Assembly (NCBI GenBank): GCA_964618515.1
Contig: CAZUAS010000002.1
Location: forward strand, 1 to 64,000
Length of the DNA stretch: 64,000 nucleotides
Reading direction: 5' to 3'
Source of the DNA: JAFGNW01 sp964618515
GTDB taxonomy: Bacteria; Zixibacteria; MSB-5A5; GN15; FEB-12
The notes under the pieces are model-generated. The model was given only the letters and a program-made list of their open reading frames with translations, was not told the DNA's origin and ran no database searches. Within the stretch, counting starts at the first letter, position 1. Each line of letters starts with the position of its first letter. Of the stretch, positions 50,839 through 58,460 are shown piece by piece. The position numbers and the translations under genes are program-made.

Positions 50839-52233
50839 TCATTTTTTTTCGTTTTTACTTCCCGACCTGTTTTGGGGCAGGTTTTTCAATTTATATTTTT
50901 CTATCTTCCGATAAAGAGTGGAACTGTCAATACCGAGAATTTTCGCCGCCTCGGATTTTTTCCCCTCGGTCTCGACCATGATATACTGAATATAAGCTTT
51001 CTCGATTGATTCCAGCGTCGGCGTGACCGGGTCGCTGTCCTTGACCACCGTTATTCGTTCCTTCTGCAACAGCTTTTCAGGGAAATCGCTTATATCCAGT
51101 TTATCGGTCCGGTTCAGGAGAATAGCACGCTCAATAGTATTTTCCAGCTCCCGGACATTACCCGGCCAGTGATACTCGGTCAGGTACTGCATGGCTTCTT
51201 CGGAAATACTCTTAAGAGGTACTTTCACCTTATCACAATAGCGGGCGATAAAATAATCCACCAAAAGGGCAATATCCTCTTTTCTTTCCCGAAGCGGCGG
51301 TATATAAAGGGGAATTACATTTAACCGGTAAAACAAATCCGCCCGGAAACGGTCATTTCTTACTTCTTCTTCAAGGTCGGCATTGGTGGCGGCAATCAGA
51401 CGAACATCGACATTGATAGGCTGGGTATCGCCGACCGGGATAATCTTTTTATCTTCCAGCACCCGCAGTAATTTCACCTGAATGGCCAGCGAAGTATTGC
51501 CGACCTCGTCGAGGAAAAACGTCCCCCCGCTGGCAACCTTGAACAGGCCATCCTTATCCTTGATGGCACCAGTAAAAGCGCCTTTTTTGTATCCGAACAA
51601 TTCCGATTCCAGAAGCGTTTCCGGAAGAGCGGCACAGTTGATGGTGACGAAAGGCCCGCTGCAACGCGGTGAATGATGGTGAATCGCCCGGGCTATCAGG
51701 TCCTTGCCCGTCCCGGATTCCCCGCGTATCATAACGGTGGAATCGGACGAAGCCACCCGCTGAGCCAGCTTTTTCAACCGCACTACCACCTCCGACTTGC
51801 CGATAAATTTGTCAAAAGAATTATCCCCCTGGAGCTGACGCTTGAGGGTCGTGTTTTCTTCGAGAAGTTTCTTGCGGTTGATGGATTTCTCGATGGCCAG
51901 TTTGATTTCATCGATTTTAAACGGCTTGGTGATATAGTCGGCCGCCCCCAGTTTCATGGCTTCGATCGCCGTATCCACCGAGGCGAATGCCGTCATCATA
52001 ATTATCTCCTGCTCCTTCTTGAATGACTTTATCCCCTTGAGTACCTCAATCCCGGACATCTCCGGCATATTCAGGTCGGCAATCACCAGGTCGAAATTTC
52101 CATCTTTCAAGAGATTTATGGCTTCCCCCCCCGACGTGGTCGTCTCGACCTTGTAGCCGTCTTTGGTAAGCATTATTTCCATGAAATTGCACATGGAATC
52201 TTCGTCATCTACAACCAGTATTTTGGCCGACAT
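50839..52233 (-). CDS. sigma-54-dependent response regulator, NtrC family (PilR-like)
   Basis: 464 residues in three domains. A receiver domain has the phospho-acceptor Asp53 (LVIADLNMPEMSG). The AAA+ sigma-54 activator domain has Walker A GESGTGKD, the sigma-54 contact loop GAFTGA, GGTFFLDEVGN (Walker B) and the R-finger region DLFYRLNVIPLYIPPLRERKEDI. A Fis-type C-terminal HTH follows (AAKILGIDSSTLYRKIEKY). It activates sigma-54 promoters after phosphorylation by a partner kinase, which is not in this window. It lies immediately upstream of three pilin genes with sigma-54-type promoters, which supports a PilR role. Confidence 0.93.
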   Translation of the reverse strand: MSAKILVVDDEDSMCNFMEIMLTKDGYKVETTTSGGEAINLLKDGNFDLVIADLNMPEMSGIEVLKGIKSFKKEQEIIMMTAFASVDTAIEAMKLGAADYITKPFKIDEIKLAIEKSINRKKLLEENTTLKRQLQGDNSFDKFIGKSEVVVRLKKLAQRVASSDSTVMIRGESGTGKDLIARAIHHHSPRCSGPFVTINCAALPETLLESELFGYKKGAFTGAIKDKDGLFKVASGGTFFLDEVGNTSLAIQVKLLRVLEDKKIIPVGDTQPINVDVRLIAATNADLEEEVRNDRFRADLFYRLNVIPLYIPPLRERKEDIALLVDYFIARYCDKVKVPLKSISEEAMQYLTEYHWPGNVRELENTIERAILLNRTDKLDISDFPEKLLQKERITVVKDSDPVTPTLESIEKAYIQYIMVETEGKKSEAAKILGIDSSTLYRKIEKYKLKNLPQNRSGSKNEKK

Positions 52234-52589
52234 AAAATCTCCGAAAAACTCCGATAAATACTCTTATTCATATTGATATTCGGCAATCTTCAAACCGTCT
52301 GAATACGAACAAAAGATATTGCTCATTCTTTTAACAGGACATGAAAAAGCCGGTTTTAAATAATAGGGAGACGACCATAAAAATTTCTTCAGGCTGTTAC
52401 TTTTGAAACACCGAAAACGGATAACTTCCATTAGAAAGCAATCAGCCGGACTGGGAAATCTGATGGCTGATAAAAGACCGCCATTAAAACACCGACCGAC
52501 CGGTTAAACCCGTCTCGAATCCCCAAATAAAAAACTCTTTCCCAAACGTATAATATTATTAACTTTCAGGTAAGAAACAGAGGCAAAAT
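52234..52589. other. divergent intergenic region upstream of the regulator and URO-D genes
   Basis: 356 bases without a convincing ORF or RNA gene. A TATAAT occurs at 52549-52554, but no -35 box is found at the proper distance. I see no terminator or clear operator. Confidence 0.4.
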
Positions 52590-53591
52590 TTGGCTAAATA
52601 TTCTCATCGTGAACGGTTGCAGATGATTCTGGCCGGGGAAAAGCCCGACCGCTTCGCCGCCTCTTTCTGGCGGCACTTTTTCCATAAGGAACACGATGTC
52701 CATAGTACCGCCGAAATAATGCTGGCTTTTCAGAAGGAATTCGACTGGGATTTCATGAAAATAAATCCCCGTGCCGACTACCATACCCAGGACTGGGGCG
52801 TTAAACTGGAATATTCCCGAAACGAATACCGGAAACATAACAAGAGCAATTTCCCGGTCAAAGACCCGGAGGACTGGCTTAAAATAAATGCCCATGACCC
52901 GACTTCCCCCGTCCTGGCGGAACATCTGAAAATGGTTGCCTTTATTAGAAAAAATGCCGAACGCGAATTGCCCCTGTTGATGACGGTTTTTACGCCTCTG
53001 GCGATCGCCGGACGACTGGTTGAAGATCCCCGGGTACTGGTCGAGCACATCCATACCGCCCCGGAAATGGTCGAAAAAGCCCTGGGTGCCATAACCGATA
53101 CCTTCAAACCTTTCGTAGCGGAACTTCGTAACGCCGGTGCCGACGGTATTTTCTACGCTACCCTGCAATGGGCTTCTGCGGAGATGCTCACCTGGAAGGA
53201 ATATGAACGTTTCGGACTGCCCTATGACCTCGAAGTAATCAGGGCCTCAGAAAACGACGCCCTCAATTTACTTCATGTCTGCCATACCCGCAACTATCTG
53301 GAGCACCTGCACCAGCATCATTACCCCTGCCTGATGTATAACTGGGACAGCAACCATGAAACCAACCTTTCACTGGAAACCGCCTATGATCACATCAAGG
53401 GAAAAGTATTTGTCGGTGGCGTCGAGGAAAACGGCTGGCTCCAGCTGAGCCGGGACACTGTCCGCGACAAGATCAGCCGCCTTTTAAAATTGCACGACCC
53501 GCATCGCCTGATTATCGGGCCGGGATGCTGCATCCCTCCGGAAACACCTTTTGAAAACCTGAAAATAATTAGAGAGAAAATAAATGGATAA
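52590..53591 (+). CDS. URO-D-family protein, methyltransferase-like
   Basis: 333 residues of the uroporphyrinogen decarboxylase fold (SHRERLQMILAGEKPDRFAASFW, VEDPRVLVEHIHTAPEMVEKALGAITDTFKPFVAELRNAGADGIFYATLQWASAEMLTWKEYERF). It lacks the RQAGRY motif of true HemE near the N-terminus, so haem synthesis is unlikely. It has H-V-C after LLHVC and a Cys pair near the end (GPGCCIPPETPFENL). This resembles the zinc-binding His-x-Cys...Cys of corrinoid-dependent methyltransferases MtaA/MtbA/CmuA, suggesting methyl transfer between a corrinoid protein and an acceptor. No corrinoid protein gene is adjacent. The start is TTG with GAGG upstream. Confidence 0.75.
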   Translation: MAKYSHRERLQMILAGEKPDRFAASFWRHFFHKEHDVHSTAEIMLAFQKEFDWDFMKINPRADYHTQDWGVKLEYSRNEYRKHNKSNFPVKDPEDWLKINAHDPTSPVLAEHLKMVAFIRKNAERELPLLMTVFTPLAIAGRLVEDPRVLVEHIHTAPEMVEKALGAITDTFKPFVAELRNAGADGIFYATLQWASAEMLTWKEYERFGLPYDLEVIRASENDALNLLHVCHTRNYLEHLHQHHYPCLMYNWDSNHETNLSLETAYDHIKGKVFVGGVEENGWLQLSRDTVRDKISRLLKLHDPHRLIIGPGCCIPPETPFENLKIIREKING

Positions 53592-54048
53592 GAAACGGCA
53601 ACAACTGATTAACCGCGTAAAAGAGGCTATTGCCCATAAAAAAACAGAGCAAGATATTCTTCGAACCGCGGTGGAAATAATTGACAGTTATTCCGAAGAC
53701 TTCAACTGGACGGGTTTTTACATGATGAAAGGAAATAGGCTCGAAGTCGGCCCCTATATCGGACCGGTCACCGAGCACGTCAAAATCCCTTTGAACTCCG
53801 GGATTTGCGGCGCCGCCGCCACTCGGAAAAAAACTATAATCGTGGATGATGTCAACGCCGACCCCCGTTTTCTGGCCTGTTCCCTGACCACCCGCTCGGA
53901 AATCGTCGTTCCCCTGATGGACGGCGATACCTGTTTGGGTGAAATTGATATTGACTCCGACAAACCTTCCAATTTTACTAAGGAAGACAAACAGATGCTT
54001 GAGGCGATAGCCGCCCTGGTAGTTGAAAGGCTGAAAAATATTAGATAA
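53584..54048 (+). CDS. GAF-domain protein, free methionine-(R)-sulfoxide reductase-like
   Basis: 154 residues. NWTGFYMMKGNRLEVGPYIGPVTEHVKIPLNSGICGAAATRKKTIIVDDVNADPRFLACSLTTRSEIVVPLMDGDTCLGEIDIDSD follows the YebR/fRMsr pattern, in which GAF-domain cysteines reduce free methionine-R-sulfoxide. Cys75 (GIC) and Cys99 (LAC, the presumed catalytic position) are present. The third cysteine of the E. coli enzyme (before RIP) is replaced by His-Val here, so the mechanism or activity could differ. It overlaps the URO-D gene by eight bases. Confidence 0.72.
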   Translation: MDKKRQQLINRVKEAIAHKKTEQDILRTAVEIIDSYSEDFNWTGFYMMKGNRLEVGPYIGPVTEHVKIPLNSGICGAAATRKKTIIVDDVNADPRFLACSLTTRSEIVVPLMDGDTCLGEIDIDSDKPSNFTKEDKQMLEAIAALVVERLKNIR

Positions 54049-54060
54049 ACCGAGGTTAAT

Positions 54061-54219
54061 ATGTTCTTTGGGTTCCTTTTAATTCTCATCGGGATTCTTC
54101 TTATGCTTAACAAGCTAGGGATAATAAACGGCGATTTCTGGGATTATTTCTGGCCGGCAATCCTGGTGGCGCTGGGTCTATCAATGATTTTCAAGGACCG
54201 TAAAAAAACTGACCGATGA
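54061..54219 (+). CDS. 52-residue LiaI-like membrane protein
   Basis: The frame ATG 54061 to TGA 54219 encodes MFFGFLLILIGILLMLNKLG followed by IINGDFWDYFWPAILVALGLSMIF and a basic tail. Two membrane helices around a D-F-W-D-Y-F-W-P turn match the LiaI-LiaF-like TM1 / DUF5668 pattern, also seen at 36453. It starts 12 bases after the GAF gene and overlaps the BlaI-type regulator by an ATGA, so it is part of the same operon. Function unknown; it may sit near an envelope sensor. Confidence 0.75.
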   Translation: MFFGFLLILIGILLMLNKLGIINGDFWDYFWPAILVALGLSMIFKDRKKTDR

Positions 54220-54542
54220 TATCAAGGAAATTCTATTTCGACCCGGCCGCCGAGGGCCTGGCCGTTTTCATGGGGCAAACCGAAGCCGCCCTCATGGAAC
54301 TGGCCTGGCGATATGAAAAATTAACCGTTAAAAAAGCTCTCTTTCATCTTGATAAACAACGTCTTGCCTATACCACCGTCATGACGGTTTTAAGCCGTCT
54401 GGCTGATAAGGGTCTGCTGGTTAAGGAAAAGGAAGGTCGCAATTATATTTACCGACCCGCTCTTGACCGGGAACGTTTTATCAAAGAAAAATCAAAGGTA
54501 GTTGCCGACTGCCTGAAAAAAAATTTTAAAGCCGCTATATAA
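54216..54542 (+). CDS. BlaI/MecI/CopY-family transcriptional repressor
   Basis: 108 residues. The winged-helix pattern LTVKKALFHLDKQRLAYTTVMTVLSRLADKGLLVKEKEGRNYIYRPALDRERFIKEKSK is that of the penicillinase-repressor family, whose members dimerise through their C-terminus. The usual partner, a BlaR/MecR membrane protease that cleaves the repressor, is not adjacent. It is the last gene of the URO-D operon (URO-D, GAF, small membrane protein, repressor), so autoregulation of that operon is a fair guess. Confidence 0.85.
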   Translation: MISRKFYFDPAAEGLAVFMGQTEAALMELAWRYEKLTVKKALFHLDKQRLAYTTVMTVLSRLADKGLLVKEKEGRNYIYRPALDRERFIKEKSKVVADCLKKNFKAAI

Positions 54543-54604
54543 ATTAACCGTAAATTCTTTACGGAATCTTTATTATTTTTCATTTTTTCGTCGATAAATA
54601 ATAT

Positions 54605-55372
54605 ATGCCATTACGCTCCCTGTTTTTATTATGCCTGATATTGTCGGGAACAGCGACGTCGGCCGGTATCAACGTCGAACTGGGACAGGAAATTAAAATC
54701 CCCCTGCCGAACGACTGGATTGTGGCCACCGACGGTTCGGAGTACCCGTTTCAACTGGTTGACACCACCCTAAGTTCGGATATCATGATTTTTAAATCGG
54801 ATATTCCCCGTGATGATATGATAAGCAACGATACTGCCTTAAAAAAATCGGTACAGGGTGTTATCGACGAAGTCATCATGAGCCTGCCCGACGCGCGGAT
54901 TTTGTCCAACACCGGTTATTTTGAAAAATACCGGGCTGGTTTCATTCTGGAATTCCTGTCTTTCGATACGGTCAATCTGATTACCCTGCAGCACCGTCTC
55001 CAGGGAATCATTTACAGGCATCCCGACGGTTATCAGCTTCTCTTCATCATCTGGGCTAAATCGGGACAGGCAACCTACCCGGCAGTCGAAAACAGCATCA
55101 AACTTATTCAGAGCGGCTTTGACTATCTGGGGCCCAAGCTGAGTGATGTATTCGGTGCCCGGCATAAAATACCGACTTTTCTTTATGTTTTTCTTTTTTT
55201 GCTACTGGGGATATTTTTCTTCATGAGAGCGAGGCAACTACAAAAAGCGCGGATAAAATTCAGCGATGACGAAGTATTCTGGCGCTGTGAATGCGGTCGG
55301 CTCAATCCTTTAAATCAAATGACCTGTCGCCGTTGCGGCCGTACCAAAATTCCCGGTCCGGTCGTTAACTGA
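54605..55372 (+). CDS. membrane protein with C-terminal zinc finger
   Basis: 255 residues. A signal peptide (MPLRSLFLLCLILSGTATSAG), about 170 residues of soluble sequence (INVELGQEIKIPLPNDWIVATDGSEYPFQL ... GYFEKYRAGFILEFLSF), a membrane helix (IPTFLYVFLFLLLGIFFFMRARQL), and a cytoplasmic tail with four cysteines in FWRCECGRLNPLNQMTCRRCGRTKIPGP. The last motif matches a RanBP2-like/zinc-ribbon finger (C-x-C ... C-x2-C). I do not recognise the extracellular part. A weak ribosome binding site and a 62-base gap suggest it is separate from the preceding operon. Confidence 0.6.
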   Translation: MPLRSLFLLCLILSGTATSAGINVELGQEIKIPLPNDWIVATDGSEYPFQLVDTTLSSDIMIFKSDIPRDDMISNDTALKKSVQGVIDEVIMSLPDARILSNTGYFEKYRAGFILEFLSFDTVNLITLQHRLQGIIYRHPDGYQLLFIIWAKSGQATYPAVENSIKLIQSGFDYLGPKLSDVFGARHKIPTFLYVFLFLLLGIFFFMRARQLQKARIKFSDDEVFWRCECGRLNPLNQMTCRRCGRTKIPGPVVN

Positions 55373-55408
55373 CACCCCCCGATAAATACCAACTTAAAAG
55401 TCACTTTA

Positions 55409-55837
55409 TTATTTTGTCTTTTCCTCCAGCTCTATTAAAACGCCGTTCGTCCCGGCGGGATGCACGAAAGCGATCCGGTGTCCCTCGGCACCGAGGCGCG
55501 GGTTTTCATCGATAAGACGAACCCCTGCAGCTTTTAAAAGCGCCAGTTGTTTTTCGATATCGTCCACATAAATACACAGGTGATGTAAACCCTCGCCTCT
55601 TTTGGCGATAAATTTCGATATCGGACTGTCTTCCGAGGTCCCGCTGAGCAGTTCAATATTTCCCCCGGTAAAACCGACCTTTTCACCCCCGGTCGAGAAG
55701 ATGCCCACCCGCACCTTCTGCGAGGCAACTTCCTCTATTTCCTTCACCTTCGTTCCCGTCAGCTTTTCATACAGGGGAATACTCTTTTCCAGGTCTTTAA
55801 CGGCTATTCCCACATGAGATATTACGGCATTTTTCAT
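55409..55837 (-). CDS. mce: methylmalonyl-CoA epimerase
   Basis: 142 residues of the glyoxalase/VOC fold. ISHVGIAVKDLEKSIPLYEKLTG, the metal-binding GEGLHHLCIYVDDIEKQLALLK and HPAGTNGVLIELEE are standard for MCE. It interconverts (S)- and (R)-methylmalonyl-CoA between propionyl-CoA carboxylase and the mutase. It is the last gene of the propionate operon, whose other steps are encoded upstream on the same strand. Confidence 0.93.
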   Translation of the reverse strand: MKNAVISHVGIAVKDLEKSIPLYEKLTGTKVKEIEEVASQKVRVGIFSTGGEKVGFTGGNIELLSGTSEDSPISKFIAKRGEGLHHLCIYVDDIEKQLALLKAAGVRLIDENPRLGAEGHRIAFVHPAGTNGVLIELEEKTK

Positions 55838-55865
55838 TTTTCATTGTTCCTCTGGTTTGATACTG

Positions 55866-56384
55866 TCAGCGGTCACCGGACTTTTTCTTTTTTTCTTCGA
55901 AATCTTTTTGTTTGTATATTGAGCTGATAGTCGGTTTAATCCAGCGGCCCTGATGATAATATACGATATACTCGTTGTGAATAACAAAGGTATCGCCCTT
56001 CAAACCGACGAAGACCACCCTGTCTCTGACCCTGGCGGAGTCCCGGTCATACAGGTTTATATCAAGCACCGTAAACGATTCCACCGTATCTGCGGTAGCC
56101 GCCCTTATATACTGATGCTTGAGGTATTCGTCAAAAGTATAGAGTTCTTTAAGATACTCGAACTCGTTATCGTACAGACCGCCCTTGTCATCATAGTGAA
56201 GGCGTTCGATGGCATCATAAAGCATGGCTTTTATCTGTTCTTTGTCGGGGTCGCCTGCCGTGTTGACTTCCGCAACCGAATCGGATTTTCCAGATTGGTT
56301 ATCCCCGGAGCAACCCAACATTAAAAACAACCCCGAAAAAATAAAAAGTACCGTAAATCCGTAAAAAGAATTCATTCTGATCAT
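55866..56384 (-). CDS. small lipoprotein of unknown function
   Basis: About 172 residues. The ATG at 56384 with AGGAGA upstream is preferred over an ATG 87 bases earlier, because it places a signal peptide at the start (MIRMNSFYGFTVLFIFSGLFLMLGC) with a good lipobox LMLGC. The mature part reads EQIKAMLYDAIERLHYDDKGGLYDNEFEYLKELYTFDEYLKHQYIRAATADTVESFTVLDINLYDRDSARVRDRVVFVG, a compact NTF2/SnoaL-like alpha+beta pattern, which is uncertain. Its place between the biotin carrier and epimerase genes has no obvious explanation. Confidence 0.65.
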   Translation of the reverse strand: MIRMNSFYGFTVLFIFSGLFLMLGCSGDNQSGKSDSVAEVNTAGDPDKEQIKAMLYDAIERLHYDDKGGLYDNEFEYLKELYTFDEYLKHQYIRAATADTVESFTVLDINLYDRDSARVRDRVVFVGLKGDTFVIHNEYIVYYHQGRWIKPTISSIYKQKDFEEKKKKSGDR

Positions 56385-56415
56385 GACTGTCTCCTGTCCG
56401 TTACGTGTTACCAGG

Positions 56416-56928
56416 TTATTCAAATTCCATAATTTTATCGCCTCTTTCGACCGACATCCCTTTTTTGACAAACACCTCTTTTACTCGGGCCGGCGCTTTG
56501 GCTTTGATGATATTTTCCATTTTCATGGCCTCGATAACGAAAAGCGGCTGACCTTTTTCTACTTTTTCCCCCGGAGCCACCTTGACCTCGAGAACCATAC
56601 CCGGCATCGGCGCTTTGAAAAGCGTCTCCATCGCCGACACCACCGACAACCCCGCGGTTCGGCGCATCTGTGCCAGGTGATAATTTTCCACCGTGGCCAT
56701 GATATCCAGCCCCATCATGAAAACCTTCCGCCCGCCGTTTTCTCCCTCCAGCCGAATATCGACTTCATAGGACTTGTTATCAACAAACATCAGCGACCGC
56801 GTCTCGCTCAGCTTGCGGCTGACCACCTCAACCTTGCGGCCGTTCACCGTGACGAAATATTTCTCCGAATGATACTCCAGTTCGATATCGAACTCTTTAC
56901 CGCCGGTATTTACATGATACCTGGGCAT
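56416..56928 (-). CDS. biotin carboxyl carrier protein of an acyl-CoA carboxylase
   Basis: 170 residues. The C-terminal biotinyl domain MVLEVKVAPGEKVEKGQPLFVIEAMKMENIIKAKAPARVKEVFVKKGMSVERGDKIMEFE has the biotinylated lysine in EAMKM (Lys136). The N-terminal 90 residues are a beta-rich linker domain as in carrier subunits of propionyl-CoA carboxylase and oxaloacetate decarboxylase. It overlaps the biotin carboxylase gene (TGATG), supporting one complex. Confidence 0.92.
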   Translation of the reverse strand: MPRYHVNTGGKEFDIELEYHSEKYFVTVNGRKVEVVSRKLSETRSLMFVDNKSYEVDIRLEGENGGRKVFMMGLDIMATVENYHLAQMRRTAGLSVVSAMETLFKAPMPGMVLEVKVAPGEKVEKGQPLFVIEAMKMENIIKAKAPARVKEVFVKKGMSVERGDKIMEFE

Positions 56929-58460
56929 CAGCGACTCCCCCCGAATTGTCGAAGGCTGTTTTTCCGGTGATACGTTACCCAGCCGCAGGCGGGACGGTTA
57001 TGGCCGGAAGTCTGGCTGAGGATAATTTTACGTTCGTTAATAAAACTGTCCAGAGCAACGGCGATGGCGGCCTTTTCAAGAACCTCCCCGTCAAGCCGAT
57101 GGTAATCATTATCCGGATATTCTTCTTCGAGAAACCGGGTCGATAAATCCCCCTTTATAAATTTTTCATTGTCCATGATGGTCAGGTGAAAACCGATGGT
57201 CGAGTCCACTCCGCCAACCCGGTACTCCTGAAGAGCCCTTCTGGTACGGTCAATGGCTTCCCGGCGGTCTTTGCCCCAGACAATCAGCTTGGCAATCATC
57301 GGGTCGTAATAAATCGGAATCTGGGAATTCAGCAGTACGCCGGAGTCAATCCGGACTCCCGGACCGGCCGGAATACGGTAATGCGTCAGGGTTCCGGTTG
57401 AAGGTACGAAACCTTCCTCCGGTTTTTCGGCATAGATGCGGCACTCAATCGCATGCCCCCGCAATTTAATATCTTCCTGGTTATAGCTCAGCGGCAACCC
57501 TTCGGCAATGAAAACCTGTTCTTTGACCAGGTCCAGACCGGTGACCATTTCGGTGACCGGGTGTTCCACCTGGAGCCGGGTGTTGACTTCGAGAAAATAG
57601 AACGACAGGTCGTGGTCGACGAGAAACTCCACCGTTCCCGCCCCGACATAACCGGCGCTCCGGGCGATACTCACCGCCGCCCGGCCCATTTGCTGTCGCA
57701 GGGCTTCCGTCACCACCGGCGAGGGTGATTCCTCGATGACTTTCTGATGACGCCTCTGGATGGAGCACTCGCGTTCGCCCAGGTATATACAGTTGCCGTG
57801 ACTGTCGGCTAGAATCTGGATTTCGATATGCCGCGGGCGGGGCAGATATTTTTCAAGGAATACCCGGCTGTCGCCGAACGCCGAAGCGGCTTCGTTAGCG
57901 GCGGATTTCAGCGATTCGGCAAAGAGGTCTTCGGACGTCACCACCCGCATCCCCTTGCCCCCGCCGCCGCCGGCGGCTTTAACCAGCACCGGAAAACCGA
58001 TATCTCTGGCCGCGGCCAGAGCCGACGCCATATCAAGACCGCCGATATCGCGACCCGGCACCACCGGCAAACCGGCTTTTAAAGCCGTCTCGCGAGCCAG
58101 AAGTTTATCGCCCAAAAGACGGATCGTCTCCGGCTTGGGACCGATAAAAATTATCCCCGCTTCAAGACATTTTTCAGCAAACAATGGATTCTCGGCTAAA
58201 AAACCGTACCCCGGATGAATAGCGTCAGCGTTACATTTCCGGGCGGTTTCGATTATTTTTTCATGTACCAGATAGCTTTCGGTTGAGGGTGACGGCCCTA
58301 TATAATAAGCCTCGTCAGCCAGTCGGACATGGTAGGCGGTCTTGTCACATTCGGAATAAACGGCAATTGCCTCGATACCCAGGTCATGGCAGGCACGGAT
58401 AATCCGAACGGCGATTTCGCCCCGGTTGGCGATAAGTATTTTCTTTATCTTTTCAGTCAT
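56928..58460 (-). CDS. biotin carboxylase subunit (propionyl-/acetyl-CoA carboxylase alpha)
   Basis: 510 residues. KKILIANRGEIAVRIIRACHDLGIEAIAVYSECDKTAYHVRLADEA, the ATP-grasp glycine loop LVKAAGGGGGKGMRV, LGERECSIQRRHQKVIEESP and FLEVNTRLQVEHPVTEMVTGLDLVKEQ are all typical. It carboxylates biotin on the carrier protein. The C-terminal 50 residues extend beyond the usual AccC length and are variable. Given its neighbours it most likely belongs to propionyl-CoA carboxylase, but use in acetyl-CoA carboxylation is possible. Its ATG overlaps the end of the Mrr-type gene by eight bases. Confidence 0.93.
   Translation of the reverse strand: MTEKIKKILIANRGEIAVRIIRACHDLGIEAIAVYSECDKTAYHVRLADEAYYIGPSPSTESYLVHEKIIETARKCNADAIHPGYGFLAENPLFAEKCLEAGIIFIGPKPETIRLLGDKLLARETALKAGLPVVPGRDIGGLDMASALAAARDIGFPVLVKAAGGGGGKGMRVVTSEDLFAESLKSAANEAASAFGDSRVFLEKYLPRPRHIEIQILADSHGNCIYLGERECSIQRRHQKVIEESPSPVVTEALRQQMGRAAVSIARSAGYVGAGTVEFLVDHDLSFYFLEVNTRLQVEHPVTEMVTGLDLVKEQVFIAEGLPLSYNQEDIKLRGHAIECRIYAEKPEEGFVPSTGTLTHYRIPAGPGVRIDSGVLLNSQIPIYYDPMIAKLIVWGKDRREAIDRTRRALQEYRVGGVDSTIGFHLTIMDNEKFIKGDLSTRFLEEEYPDNDYHRLDGEVLEKAAIAVALDSFINERKIILSQTSGHNRPACGWVTYHRKNSLRQFGGSR

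Noticed and set aside
52511..52525. TCTCGAATCC resembling the T-arm of a tRNA
   Set aside because: No matching acceptor, D or anticodon arms could be found around it on either strand.
52590..53591. Annotation as uroporphyrinogen decarboxylase hemE
   Set aside because: The diagnostic RQAGRY segment is missing and zinc-ligand-like cysteines point to the methyltransferase branch of the family.
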